From Acidobacteriota bacterium (lineage in GTDB: Bacteria; Acidobacteriota; Terriglobia; Bryobacterales; JACQDG01), in assembly GCA_016201185.1 (NCBI GenBank), contig JACQDG010000057.1, forward strand, positions 1 to 18,448: a stretch of DNA of 18,448 nt, read 5' to 3'. Positions 1-7,317 of the stretch are shown one piece after another. Every line of letters begins with the position of its first letter. Positions within the stretch are counted from its first letter, which is position 1. The notes under the pieces are model-generated. The model saw only the letters and a program-made list of their open reading frames with translations, ran no database searches and was not told the origin of the DNA. A program made the position numbers and the translations under genes.

Positions 1-279
1 AAGCAGAACGGGCTGGTCGACGAACTGGGCGGCTTCGACCGCGCCATCGCCCCGGTGAAGGAGCGTGCCAAGCTGAAGGCGGAAGACAAGGTAACGCTCG
101 TCAGCTACCCGCCCGAGAAAAAACTGTTGGATATTTTGATGTCGCGTCTGGGAAACCTGAGCGGCGAGGATACGCTGCGGGAAATGCTGCGCCGCAAGGC
201 CGGCTCCCTGGCCTACTGGCGAGCCCTGATGGACGGCGGCATGTTGCACGTGGCGCCGTATTGGGTCACGGTCGAGTGA
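1..279 (+). CDS. sppA: Signal peptide peptidase SppA, C-terminal fragment (S49 family; 5' end outside window)
   Basis: The frame is open from the first base and encodes 92 residues before the TGA at 277-279. It begins inside the hallmark C-terminal segment of S49 peptidases, KQNGLVDELGGFDRAI, followed by a helix of the form VKERAKLKAEDKV and a YPPEKKLLDIL segment, both typical of the last part of SppA. SppA is a membrane-bound serine/lysine peptidase that degrades cleaved signal peptides. The catalytic serine and lysine and the N-terminal membrane anchor would lie upstream and are not visible, so activity cannot be judged. It ends 10 bases before the stop codon of the opposing toxin gene, with no clear terminator hairpin between them. 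SppA is the most likely identity; a related S49 protease such as a SohB-like protein is the alternative. Confidence 0.85.
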   Translation, partial: KQNGLVDELGGFDRAIAPVKERAKLKAEDKVTLVSYPPEKKLLDILMSRLGNLSGEDTLREMLRRKAGSLAYWRALMDGGMLHVAPYWVTVE

Positions 280-289
280 AAGGCAAGAA

Positions 290-652
290 TCAGTAACGAG
301 GCAGCGGCAGTTCCATGCCCAGCACCTCACGCATGGCCGCCTCCACCTTTTCCAGCAGAGATTCCGACAGGCGCGTGACCGGGCCGGGCCCCAGGCGACG
401 GTTGTCTATGGCCCGAAGTTGATCGACAAGAAGATCGGAATCACCGGGCAAACGCCCCGAAGCTCGCACGCGGACGCGCAAGGGCTCGGCATCGTCCACC
501 AGCCTCGTGGTAAGAGGGATGACCAGCGTGGAGGGATGCCCGGCGTCGAGCAGCGCTTGGGCTTGAACAAACAAAACCGGGCGTGTCTTACCAGGCTCGG
601 TGCCATATTGCGGATCCAGATGCGCCAGCCAGATCTCGCCCCGCTTAGGCAT
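290..652 (-). CDS. MazF/PemK-family toxin (endoribonuclease)
   Basis: This 120-residue protein has the layout of the MazF/PemK/Kid fold: RGEIWLAHLDP at residues 4-14, GKTRPVLFVQ at 21-30, TLVIPLTT at 42-49 and DLLVDQLRAIDNRRL at 73-87. R24 in the KTRP motif and T48 in PLTT sit where family knowledge places the RNA-cleavage residues of MazF/EndoA toxins. Such toxins cleave single-stranded mRNA at short motifs when freed from their antitoxin. The frame stays open further upstream, but I chose the ATG at 650-652 because the homology begins there and because this ATG overlaps the antitoxin stop (ATGCCTAA, 645-652), a typical toxin-antitoxin junction implying translational coupling. Cleavage specificity cannot be predicted from the sequence. 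Confidence 0.9.
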   Translation of the reverse strand: MPKRGEIWLAHLDPQYGTEPGKTRPVLFVQAQALLDAGHPSTLVIPLTTRLVDDAEPLRVRVRASGRLPGDSDLLVDQLRAIDNRRLGPGPVTRLSESLLEKVEAAMREVLGMELPLPRY

Positions 653-881
653 CGGGGCTCCGCTCGATAGCCGCAAATTCTGCATTGATCCGCATGCTCT
701 CTTTGCGGACTTTCCTGGAAACGTCGGCCAGCCTTTTGGCGCGCAGGCGGGCATAGGTTTCCCGGTTCATGCGTTCAATGGCCTGGCGAAGATAAGCGGC
801 CCGCGAAAGCTGCAGAGCGGCGGCGCAGCGCCCACTCACGGCCAACAGTTCCTCCGGCAATTTGAGCGAGATCGTCTCCAT
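645..881 (-). CDS. Ribbon-helix-helix antitoxin of the MazF-type toxin
   Basis: This 78-residue protein starts with a short beta-strand segment, METISLKLPEELL, followed by helices around LAVSGRCAAALQLSRA and AYLRQAIERMN. That is the ribbon-helix-helix (CopG/MetJ/ParD-like) DNA-binding pattern. The charged remainder (RLRAKRLADVSRKVRKES and onward) would be the flexible toxin-binding tail. An in-frame TTG lies one codon earlier, but the ATG at 879-881 has a GGAG six bases upstream and is preferred. The gene is first in the operon and overlaps the toxin by 8 nt. Antitoxins of this class normally neutralise the toxin and repress their own promoter, and repeated GGAG(A)TAT sequences in this promoter fit that. 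The family is clear by pattern; the exact antitoxin subfamily is not. Confidence 0.85.
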   Translation of the reverse strand: METISLKLPEELLAVSGRCAAALQLSRAAYLRQAIERMNRETYARLRAKRLADVSRKVRKESMRINAEFAAIERSPDA

Positions 882-883
882 CA

Positions 884-919
884 ATATCTCCAGAGAATAC
901 TCCTATATGATATCTCCAG
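884..919 (-). repeat. Candidate autoregulatory operator: three GGAG(A)TAT elements
   Basis: On the - strand the 10-base word CTGGAGATAT occurs twice, at 919-910 and 893-884, exactly 26 bases apart. A related GGAGTAT lies between them at 903-897. The first copy runs into the -10 box, the middle one covers the predicted transcription start, and the last contains the Shine-Dalgarno of the antitoxin gene. Ribbon-helix-helix repressors commonly bind arrays of short half-sites, so these are plausible antitoxin binding sites. That function is inferred; the repeats themselves are seen directly. Confidence 0.5.
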
Positions 920-935
920 CGGCTGACGAAAACAA
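907..935 (-). promoter_or_regulatory. Predicted promoter of the toxin-antitoxin operon
   Basis: Read on the - strand, TTGTTT (935-930) and TATCAT (912-907) are separated by exactly 17 bases, the optimal spacing for a housekeeping sigma factor. The -10 box matches consensus at five of six positions and the -35 at three of six. The predicted transcription start near 900 leaves a leader of about 20 nt that contains the antitoxin ribosome binding site (GGAG, 891-888). Confidence 0.6.
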
Positions 936-964
936 CCGCGCCCGATCGGGAATGGCTCTTGGCG

Positions 965-1273
965 TTAGACTTCCACTTCGATGTCCTGTCCTTGCTGGCG
1001 GACGGGATAACAGGCTACTCCTGCAGCAGCCGGAGGTCGAACGGCATGGCCGGATTCCAGGTTGAAATGCGCTCCGTGCCAGGGACACTCCACCTCGGCA
1101 CCCATGACCTCGCCCTCCGACAAAGGCCCGCCCCGGTGGGTGCAGTTATTGTCCAGGGCGTAATACTTCCCCTCCACGTGAAACAGGGCGATCTGCTTGC
1201 CGCCCGCCTCGACCAGCTTGCCGGAATTGGCCGAGATTTCGCCGGCCGTGGCTACTTTGACGAATATACCCAT
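965..1273 (-). CDS. Rieske-type [2Fe-2S] ferredoxin
   Basis: This 102-residue protein carries both Rieske cluster-binding boxes: C44-T-H46 followed by RGGPL, and C63-P-W-H66 followed by GAHF, 16 residues apart. Its length matches the small soluble Rieske ferredoxins (BphF/CarAc/NirD-like) that pass electrons to oxygenases or reductases, and there is no membrane anchor. The frame is open further upstream, but the ATG at 1271-1273 is preceded by GGAGG about five bases away, one of the few strong Shine-Dalgarno sites in the window, and the protein fold starts there. It lies 49 bases downstream of the Gfo/Idh/MocA gene on the same strand and could be co-transcribed. No oxygenase partner is present, so the electron acceptor is unknown. 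Confidence 0.9.
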   Translation of the reverse strand: MGIFVKVATAGEISANSGKLVEAGGKQIALFHVEGKYYALDNNCTHRGGPLSEGEVMGAEVECPWHGAHFNLESGHAVRPPAAAGVACYPVRQQGQDIEVEV

Positions 1274-1322
1274 TTCCCCTCCGAGATTTTCCCATCTTAG
1301 CATCAGATGGCGCGGATCTCGC

Positions 1323-2390
1323 CTACCGCCGTAGCCACACGGTTTCTCCCGACAAAGCCGACTGGTAACCGGCCAGGGCCAGGCGCAGCACCTCGCGGGC
1401 ATGTGCAGCAGCGGCGTAGTCACGGGCGCCGCTTTCGACCGCCGCCACGAAGCGCTCCAGGTGCGCGGCCGTAGCCGACATGAAGGCCGGTCGCTTCTCC
1501 TTCACATAAGCCACCGATCGACCGCCTGATTCCTTCCGCGCCTCACCGCCTTTGACGAAGCTCAGCCGGGCGGTGGGTCGTCCCAGCCGCTTCGACCACT
1601 CCACGGAGGCCCGCGCCACGCCGCCGAGGGAAAGCCGCAGCGAGGCCTGCTCGCAATCCAGGCGCATCTCCAAGTACCGCTCCGGCGCCTGGCTCACGCG
1701 GTTCAGAGCCAGAGTCGCCACCCGGTCCTCAGTGAAGCGCAGCGTCATCAGAACCAGGACGTCACTGTCGAAGTCCGCCCGCGCCCGGGGAATCTGCGCC
1801 GTCAAAGCCTCCGGCAGCGCGCCAAAGAAGTGGCAGATCAGGTCCAGAGCATGGGTGCCGAATTCGTAGAGGGTCGATTGCTTCAGCGCCGCCCGCCACG
1901 CCACTTTTTCCGCCGTCGGTGGGTGAAACATTTGCTGCCAGCACTGCACGAAGTAGAGCCGGCCGAAGTCGCCCCGCTCCAGACGCTCCCGGGTCCGGCG
2001 GTATATGGGCATGTAGCGGTACTGGTTGTTCACCGCCAGGAGCAGGTTCTTCGCACGGGCGGCGGCAATCACTTCGTCGGCCTCCTCCAGGGTTCTCATG
2101 AACGGCTTTTCGCAGAAGACGTGCGCGCCGTGCTCCAGCGCCAGCAAGCACAATTCGTAGTGGGCATCAGGGGGCGTGCCCACAATCACCGCGTCCGGCT
2201 TCTCCTTGGCGAGCAACGTGGCGGCGTCGGGATATACCGCCTGCAGGCCGAACTTTTCCGCCATCCGGCCGCGGGTTTCCGGGTTGGTTTCGCACGCGCC
2301 GGCCAGTTCGATGGTCTTCAGCGCCCGGCAGGCGGGGATGTGAATTCGCTCGGCCACTCCACCGAGCCCGATGATGGCGATGCGCGTCAT
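1323..2390 (-). CDS. Gfo/Idh/MocA-family NAD(P)-dependent oxidoreductase
   Basis: The 355-residue protein has an N-terminal Rossmann domain starting RIAIIGLGGVA (residues 3-13), the family EKP motif at 94-96 (CEKPF) and a GTHALDL segment near 177-183, where the family's substrate-binding histidine/aspartate pair lies. The rest forms the alpha/beta substrate domain. The length is normal for the family. Members oxidise or reduce sugars, inositols, UDP-amino-sugar derivatives and similar compounds, and the substrate cannot be told from sequence. Its position directly divergent from a glycan cluster makes a sugar substrate plausible. It starts with ATG 34 bases from the divergent methyltransferase start, and no Shine-Dalgarno is visible upstream. 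The downstream Rieske ferredoxin may be in the same transcript. Confidence 0.88.
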   Translation of the reverse strand: MTRIAIIGLGGVAERIHIPACRALKTIELAGACETNPETRGRMAEKFGLQAVYPDAATLLAKEKPDAVIVGTPPDAHYELCLLALEHGAHVFCEKPFMRTLEEADEVIAAARAKNLLLAVNNQYRYMPIYRRTRERLERGDFGRLYFVQCWQQMFHPPTAEKVAWRAALKQSTLYEFGTHALDLICHFFGALPEALTAQIPRARADFDSDVLVLMTLRFTEDRVATLALNRVSQAPERYLEMRLDCEQASLRLSLGGVARASVEWSKRLGRPTARLSFVKGGEARKESGGRSVAYVKEKRPAFMSATAAHLERFVAAVESGARDYAAAAHAREVLRLALAGYQSALSGETVWLRR

Positions 2391-2420
2391 TGAGAAGAAG
2401 GGCGAAAAGCTATAATAACA
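2390..2420 (+). promoter_or_regulatory. Compact divergent promoter region between the oxidoreductase and the glycan cluster
   Basis: A perfect TATAAT lies at 2411-2416 on the + strand, with a weak TTGAGA at 2390-2395 (15-base spacing). The same bases read on the - strand give TATTAT (2417-2412) preceded by TG one base away (2420-2419), an extended -10. The two -10 boxes therefore overlap almost completely. The + strand start site would fall at about 2422-2424, immediately before the TTG start at 2425. The - strand start site would fall near 2405, giving a leader of about 15 nt. The -35 match is poor on both sides. Confidence 0.55.
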
Positions 2421-2424
2421 GCCG

Positions 2425-3411
2425 TTGACGATTGCCCTTTGCTGCCCGATATGCCGGGGTTCGCTGGAACCGACGCCCGAGGGTCATCACTGCGCGGCCT
2501 GCCGGCGCATGTACCCCACCGTTTTGGGAATCGCCGACTTCCGCGTCTCGCCGCCGCGGCATTTTGACGCCGCCGCCGACCTGATGGTCGCCAGTGTGCT
2601 GGCGGAAGAGGAAGCTGACCTGGATTTCGAAGGGCTTTTGCACCTCTATTACCGCCTGCGTCCGGAAGCGAATGAGGGGCTGCACGAAGTCCACCTGGCC
2701 CACCTGGCAGGCGAGGAGAACCAGGCGCGGGCGGCGGTGGAGTATCTCGAACAGCGCCGTGCCTTTGAACCAGGCGATGCCGTGTTGGAAGTCGGCTGCG
2801 GCTTCGGCCAATACCTGGCAGTGGCCGCCGAGCAGGTGGATCACGTGGTCGGAGTGGACCTCTCCCTGCCCTTCCTGGTCCTGACCCGCCAGCGGCTCGG
2901 CGGCCGCGGGCTGGTGGTGGCCGCCGAAGCGGAGCGGCTGCCGTTTCGGGACGGGTCCTTTGCGGCGGTCATTGCCGCCGACGTAATCGAGCACCTGACC
3001 GGGCCGCAGGCGGCCCTGGCAGAAATGGGGCGGGTGCTGATCTCTGGCGCACCGCTTTTTCTATCCACGCCCAACCGCTTCAGTCTGGCGCCGGAACCGC
3101 ACGTGGGGCTGTGGGGAGTGGGCTACCTGCCGCGGCGCTGGGCTAACCGCTACATCCGGCGGCGACTCGGCATTACTTACGATGACGTGCGGATGCTATC
3201 CGTATTTGCACTCCGCAAGGTTTTCCAGGCGCGCTTCCCAGGCGCGGCGCAGGTGCTGCTGCCGGGGCTGAGCCCCCGGCAGATGCAGCATTTCTCCCCG
3301 CTCAAGCGCCGGCTGGCCCGGCTCTACCTGGCGCTGCGGAGGCTGCCGGTCGTGCAGAACTTGTTTTACCTGTGGGGCCCATTCTTCCACGTCGTGGCTG
3401 TGAAACGGTGA
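2425..3411 (+). CDS. SAM-dependent methyltransferase with N-terminal Trm112-like zinc ribbon (paralog 1)
   Basis: The 328-residue protein has two modules. Residues 6-38 form a Trm112-like zinc ribbon with C7-x2-C10 and C23-x2-C26, followed by the typical YPTVLGIADF. From about 119 onward is a class I methyltransferase: motif I VLEVGCGFG at 121-129, the ribose-binding acid D145 in VVGVDLS, then ADVIEHL and an EMGRVL segment. Pairs of this type often modify sugars or lipid-linked glycans, though the target is unknown. The TTG at 2425 is chosen because an in-frame TAA lies at 2416-2418 and the first zinc cysteines follow within six codons, so there is almost no alternative. This implies a leaderless or nearly leaderless start below TATAAT. 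It overlaps the next gene by GTGA. A close structural twin sits at 15029. Confidence 0.88.
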   Translation: MTIALCCPICRGSLEPTPEGHHCAACRRMYPTVLGIADFRVSPPRHFDAAADLMVASVLAEEEADLDFEGLLHLYYRLRPEANEGLHEVHLAHLAGEENQARAAVEYLEQRRAFEPGDAVLEVGCGFGQYLAVAAEQVDHVVGVDLSLPFLVLTRQRLGGRGLVVAAEAERLPFRDGSFAAVIAADVIEHLTGPQAALAEMGRVLISGAPLFLSTPNRFSLAPEPHVGLWGVGYLPRRWANRYIRRRLGITYDDVRMLSVFALRKVFQARFPGAAQVLLPGLSPRQMQHFSPLKRRLARLYLALRRLPVVQNLFYLWGPFFHVVAVKR

Positions 3412-4499
3412 AACTGGCCTGTATTGTCGGAGCAAGACCTAACTTCGTGAAGATGGCGGCGCTTCTCGAGGAGATCCGCCGCCGTCCCGCTTGCCGCTTT
3501 CGGCTGATCCACACCGGCCAGCACTACAGCCCGGAAATGTCCGACAGCTTTTTCGACGAGTTGGAAATCCCCGCCCCAGACGTGAACCTGGAGGTGGGTT
3601 CGGGCTCAGCGCTGTGGCAGATCGGCGAAATCCTGAAGCGGCTGGAGCCGGTGCTGGCGGAAACAGCGCCCGACGTCGTGGTCGTGGTGGGGGACGTAAA
3701 CTCGACGCTGGCCGGCGCGCTGGCCGCCGCCAAGCTGGGGCTGCGGGTGGCTCACGTCGAGGCCGGCCTGCGCAGCTTCGACCGCTCCATGCCCGAGGAG
3801 ACCAACCGCATGGTCACCGACGCGCTCTCCGACTTTCTGTTCGTCAGCGAGCCGAGCGGAGAGCGCAACTTGCTGGCCGAAGCCGTGTCGCGCGAAAAGA
3901 TTTTTTTCGTCGGCAACGTCATGATCGACACGCTGTCGCGGTTTCGGACCAAGGCGGAGCAATCCGACGTGTTGGAGCGGTTGGGGCTCAAAGAAGAAAG
4001 TTTCGCCCTGGCCACGATGCACCGGCCTTCCAACGTCGATGAAGTGGGCCCGCTGGCGGGGCTGGTGGAGGCGCTCAATGAGATCGCCCGCCGGCTTCCG
4101 GTCGTTTTTCCCGTGCATCCGCGCACGGCGCAGTTTCTGGCAGCTTCCGGCGTGGACACTTCGCGTGTGCGGACAGTCGCTCCGCTCGGCTACCTGGACT
4201 TTCTGCGTCTGATGAGCCGCGCCCGGCTGGTGCTGACGGATTCCGGCGGCATCCAGGAGGAAACCACTTTCCTGCAAGTCCCCTGCCTGACCCTGCGACA
4301 TAATACCGAGCGGCCGGTGACGATCGAGCTGGGCACCAACCGCCTGGTAGGCAACGACCCGGCCCGGATCGTCGAAGCGGCGTGCGAGGCGCTCGAGTCC
4401 CCGCTGCCATCTGGCCGCATGCCCGAGAAGTGGGACGGCCGGGCAGCAGGCCGCATCCTCGACGTGCTGGAGGCGGCGACAGCGCAGGACCGGACCTAG
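3408..4499 (+). CDS. wecB: UDP-N-acetylglucosamine 2-epimerase (non-hydrolysing)
   Basis: The 363-residue protein matches the non-hydrolysing epimerase that interconverts UDP-GlcNAc and UDP-ManNAc in the cytoplasm. Visible signatures are VGARPNFVK (7-15), HTGQHY (35-40), GDVNSTLAG (95-103) with D96, HVEAGLRS (116-123) with E118, MPEETNR (128-134), MHRPSN (204-209) with H205, VHPR (236-239), DSGGIQEE (278-285) and HNTERP (298-303). All catalytic acids and the histidine known for the E. coli enzyme have counterparts. The GTG at 3408 overlaps the preceding stop as GTGA and starts exactly at the conserved first strand; the longer frame from 3372 adds only non-homologous residues. No UDP-ManNAc dehydrogenase is present, so ManNAc itself may be the sugar used. 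Confidence 0.93.
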   Translation: MKLACIVGARPNFVKMAALLEEIRRRPACRFRLIHTGQHYSPEMSDSFFDELEIPAPDVNLEVGSGSALWQIGEILKRLEPVLAETAPDVVVVVGDVNSTLAGALAAAKLGLRVAHVEAGLRSFDRSMPEETNRMVTDALSDFLFVSEPSGERNLLAEAVSREKIFFVGNVMIDTLSRFRTKAEQSDVLERLGLKEESFALATMHRPSNVDEVGPLAGLVEALNEIARRLPVVFPVHPRTAQFLAASGVDTSRVRTVAPLGYLDFLRLMSRARLVLTDSGGIQEETTFLQVPCLTLRHNTERPVTIELGTNRLVGNDPARIVEAACEALESPLPSGRMPEKWDGRAAGRILDVLEAATAQDRT

Positions 4500-4500
4500 C

Positions 4501-4541
4501 TTGCAATCCCCTGCCGCGGCGCATAGACTGTAATTTATATT
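4501..4541 (+). promoter_or_regulatory. Candidate internal promoter upstream of the membrane GT2 gene
   Basis: The 46-base gap after the epimerase gene holds TTGCAA (4501-4506) and, 17 bases on, TAGACT (4524-4529). A second AT-rich box, TATATT, lies at 4536-4541, right before the GTG start at 4546. Either -10 candidate would give a leader of ten bases or fewer, and no Shine-Dalgarno is present. A GCCGCGGC palindrome (4513-4520) lies in the spacer. The region is clearly AT-richer than its surroundings, but which box is used cannot be decided. Confidence 0.4.
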
Positions 4542-4545
4542 GCCG

Positions 4546-5892
4546 GTGCCCGCCTTGATTTCCGTCATTATTCCCGTCAAGAACAGCGAGCGCGAGCTGG
4601 GGCGGTGCCTGGCGGCGCTGGGGCAGTCCCATTACAAGGACTACGAGTGCATCGTGGCGGACGACGGCTCGAACGACGGCTCGGCGGCGGCGGCCGCCCG
4701 GCACGGCTGCCGGGTGATCGAGTGTGCCTCGAGCGGGGGGCCGGCGGCGGCTCGCAACCTGGCGGCGCGTGAGGCGCGCGGTGAAATCCTGTTTTTCATT
4801 GACGCTGACGTGTGTGTCCGCCCCGACGCCCTCACCCGCGTGGCGGAAAACCTTGCCGAAGACCCCACCTTGGACGCCGTTATCGGCTCCTATGACGACA
4901 GCCCGGATTCCCCGGATTTTCTCTCCCAGTACAAGAACCTGATGCATCATTTCGTACACCAGACGGGCAACGAGGCCGCCACCACTTTCTGGAGCGGCTG
5001 CGGGGCCATCCGCCGCGAGGTGTTCCGCCAGTACAGCGGCTTCAGCGAAGATTACCGCCGGCCGGCCATCGAGGACATCGAGCTGGGCTACCGGATGACG
5101 GCTGACGGCCGCAAGATCCTTCTCGACAAGAACCTCCGCGTCAAGCATTTGAAGGCCTGGAGCTTCTGGCGCCTGCTGAAGACGGACATCTTCGACCGCG
5201 GCATCCCCTGGACCGAGCTGATCCTGCGCGATTCGAACATGCCCAACGATCTGAACCTGCAGATCTCGCAGCGCATCAGCGTGGCCCTGGTCTACGTGAT
5301 GCTGGCGGCGGTCGGCGCCATGGCGGTGCATTTCCGGGGGTTGTTCCTGGTGCCGTTGCTGCTGCTGCTGGTGCTGCTGCTTTCCAGCTACTGGTTTCAC
5401 GACTGGCACACGACGCGGTCGCGCGTGCGGTTGCTGGCGCCCATCGTGTTGACCTTCGGGGCCTGCATTTTCCTGGCCTGGCGGCACCACATGCTGGCGC
5501 TGATCCCGCCGCTGGCCGTCACGCTGGCCCTGCTCTACCTGCAGCACCGCTTCCTGCGGGAATCGCGATACAGGCGCCTCTACACGGCCCTCACCGGCAT
5601 CTCGACCGCCGGCACGGCCGCTTTCATCATCAGCTTCATGCCGCAGCACCCGGTGATCGTGCTGCCGTTCGTGATTCTGATCCTGGTGCTGTTCATCAAC
5701 TCGCAGTTCTATGTTTTCCTGCTGGGGCGGCGGAGCTTCGTGTTCGTCCTGGCGGCTATTCCCTTCCACCTGCTGTATCACTTCTACAACGGGATTTCCT
5801 TCTGCGCCGGATCAGTAATGTACTGGACCCGGCGCAAGCCCCAGACATTGCGGACCAAAACCGCCGACCGTCCAGCCGATCCCGCTAAATGA
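4546..5892 (+). CDS. Family 2 glycosyltransferase with C-terminal multi-pass membrane domain
   Basis: The 448-residue protein begins with a GT-A fold catalytic domain: ISVIIPVKN at 5-13, VADDGSNDGS near 37-46 and a canonical DxD, D86-A-D88, within FFIDADVC. Further on are a WSGCGAIRREVF acceptor-site segment and an IEDIELGYRM motif supplying the usual ED catalytic base. From about residue 245 the protein becomes strongly hydrophobic, with roughly six predicted membrane helices, so it likely acts at the cytoplasmic face on a lipid-linked acceptor. The start is ambiguous: TTG 4540, GTG 4546 and TTG 4555 are all in frame, and GTG 4546 is a compromise that keeps the family N-terminus. It overlaps the flippase gene by ATGA. 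A run of CTG codons at 5356-5381 encodes part of a membrane helix. Confidence 0.88.
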   Translation: MPALISVIIPVKNSERELGRCLAALGQSHYKDYECIVADDGSNDGSAAAAARHGCRVIECASSGGPAAARNLAAREARGEILFFIDADVCVRPDALTRVAENLAEDPTLDAVIGSYDDSPDSPDFLSQYKNLMHHFVHQTGNEAATTFWSGCGAIRREVFRQYSGFSEDYRRPAIEDIELGYRMTADGRKILLDKNLRVKHLKAWSFWRLLKTDIFDRGIPWTELILRDSNMPNDLNLQISQRISVALVYVMLAAVGAMAVHFRGLFLVPLLLLLVLLLSSYWFHDWHTTRSRVRLLAPIVLTFGACIFLAWRHHMLALIPPLAVTLALLYLQHRFLRESRYRRLYTALTGISTAGTAAFIISFMPQHPVIVLPFVILILVLFINSQFYVFLLGRRSFVFVLAAIPFHLLYHFYNGISFCAGSVMYWTRRKPQTLRTKTADRPADPAK

Positions 5893-7301
5893 GCCAGCCT
5901 TCGCGGGCGCGCGTCATTCTGCAAAGTTTCTTTTTTCTCTCGGCCGGAGAGCTGATCGCTCGCCTGGTGAACTTTCTGGCCTTTGCCCACCTGGCGCGGG
6001 CGCTGGGAACCACGTCTTTCGGCCGGATCGGATTCGTCATCACCCTGGTCTCTTACTTGCTAATACCCGTGATGCAGGGCTACGACCCCGTGGGCATTCG
6101 CGACGTCGCCCGCAACCGGGCGCTACTGGGCCGCTACGCCGCCAACATCCTGCTGATCCGGATGTTCTCCGCGCTGGCCACCTGGCTGGCGCTGGCCGGA
6201 GTCGTTTCGCTGATCGCGCCGGAACCACCCTTGCACCGGTTGATCCTGCTGTTCGCCCTGACCTTGTTTGCCAACGCGGCCTCCGTGAAGTGGGTCTTTC
6301 AGGCGCTGGAGCAGCCGAGGCCGGTGGCGGCCGCGGGCATCGCGGGGCAACTCATTTTCGCCGCTGGAGCTTTTACCGTTCGCGGCCCGGAGCAACTGCT
6401 CCGCATCCCGATTTACCAACTCGCCGGGGAGGGAGCGGGCGCCCTGCTCCTGCTGGCCATGCTGCTGCGGCGCCGCCGGCCACCGTCGTTCGCGGTCGAA
6501 TGGCGCCTGTGGCAGCCGCTGTTCCGCGAGTCGGCCCCGCTCGCCGTCTCCACCATCCTGGGCACTTTGCTCTTCAATTTCGACGTCCTGGCGCTGGCGC
6601 AGTTCCGGGAAGCCGCGGCGGTGGGCCTCTACACGGCGGTCTACAAGCTGGTGCTCCTGTTCGCCATGCTGCTGACGCTCTTTCAGGTGAGCTTGTTCCC
6701 CACTCTGGCGCGGGCCCATGCCGGCGGGGAAGAGCTGGCTCCGCTCGCCGGGCGCGTACTGCGATTCATCACTGCCGCTTTTGTTCCGCTGGCCTTTGCT
6801 GGGATGCTGCTGGCCGGGCGGCTGCTCGAGTTTCTGTTCGGGCCGGAATACACAACCGGAGCGACGACGCTGAAGATACTCATGTGGTCGCTGCCTTTGA
6901 TGGCGCTGCGGGCCGTGTTTCGCATTATCCTGGTAAGCTTCAACCTCCAACGGCTGGATCTGCGGGCGGTGCTGGCGGGGACGATCACCAACATCGCGTT
7001 GGACCTGGCGCTGGTACCGGGCCTGAGCACCGCCGGCGCAGCCATCTCGACGCTGAGCTCGGAAATGGTGATCGTGTATTTTTCCTACCGGTACGTTCGG
7101 CGACACATCGAGCCCATTTTCGTGTTGCAGCACTGGCTGCGGCCCGTGATCGCCTCGCTTGTTATGTACGCTTTCGGCCACACCCTGGCCGCAGCGCCCC
7201 TGGCCCTGCAGGCGGCGGGAGCCGGCATCATCTACCTGGCCACGTTGTTCTTCCTTCGTGGTATGACCTGGAAGGAGATCGCCGCGCTGAACCGCGGCTA
7301 A
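5889..7301 (+). CDS. Wzx-like flippase / polysaccharide biosynthesis membrane protein (MOP superfamily)
   Basis: The 470-residue protein is hydrophobic throughout, with about 12-14 predicted membrane helices. The N-terminal segment FLSAGELIARLVNF and the following ARALGTTSFGRIGF match the start of the polysaccharide-transporter (Wzx/RfbX) branch of the MOP superfamily, as does GIRDVARNR. Such proteins move undecaprenyl-diphosphate-linked oligosaccharides from the inner to the outer leaflet of the cytoplasmic membrane. The ATG overlaps the stop of the preceding glycosyltransferase (ATGA), implying coupled translation. It is the only exporter recognised in the cluster, which argues for a Wzx-type rather than an ABC-type export route. 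The exact lipid-linked substrate is not predictable. Confidence 0.9.
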   Translation: MSQPSRARVILQSFFFLSAGELIARLVNFLAFAHLARALGTTSFGRIGFVITLVSYLLIPVMQGYDPVGIRDVARNRALLGRYAANILLIRMFSALATWLALAGVVSLIAPEPPLHRLILLFALTLFANAASVKWVFQALEQPRPVAAAGIAGQLIFAAGAFTVRGPEQLLRIPIYQLAGEGAGALLLLAMLLRRRRPPSFAVEWRLWQPLFRESAPLAVSTILGTLLFNFDVLALAQFREAAAVGLYTAVYKLVLLFAMLLTLFQVSLFPTLARAHAGGEELAPLAGRVLRFITAAFVPLAFAGMLLAGRLLEFLFGPEYTTGATTLKILMWSLPLMALRAVFRIILVSFNLQRLDLRAVLAGTITNIALDLALVPGLSTAGAAISTLSSEMVIVYFSYRYVRRHIEPIFVLQHWLRPVIASLVMYAFGHTLAAAPLALQAAGAGIIYLATLFFLRGMTWKEIAALNRG

Positions 7302-7317
7302 AAGGGCGGAACACGAT

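Noticed and set aside
1830..2393. + strand open frame of 187 codons inside the Gfo/Idh/MocA gene
   Set aside because: It lies wholly antisense to a gene with clear Rossmann and EKP motifs, and has no homology pattern of its own.
2398..2439. AAGGGC/GCCCTT inverted repeat around the TATAAT at 2411
   Set aside because: Arms are only 6 bp with 30 bases between them, so chance is a sufficient explanation; unlike the 9920 dyad it is not tightly placed on the promoter.
4513..4520. GCCGCGGC palindrome as a possible terminator after the epimerase gene
   Set aside because: No loop and no following T-run; such GC palindromes are common in DNA of this composition.
4075..5781. Long open frame on the - strand (568 codons) opposite the epimerase and GT2 genes
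   Set aside because: It is antisense to two well-supported genes, and its translation is rich in Gln, His, Arg and Gly without any domain pattern, as expected from high-GC codon bias on the opposite strand.
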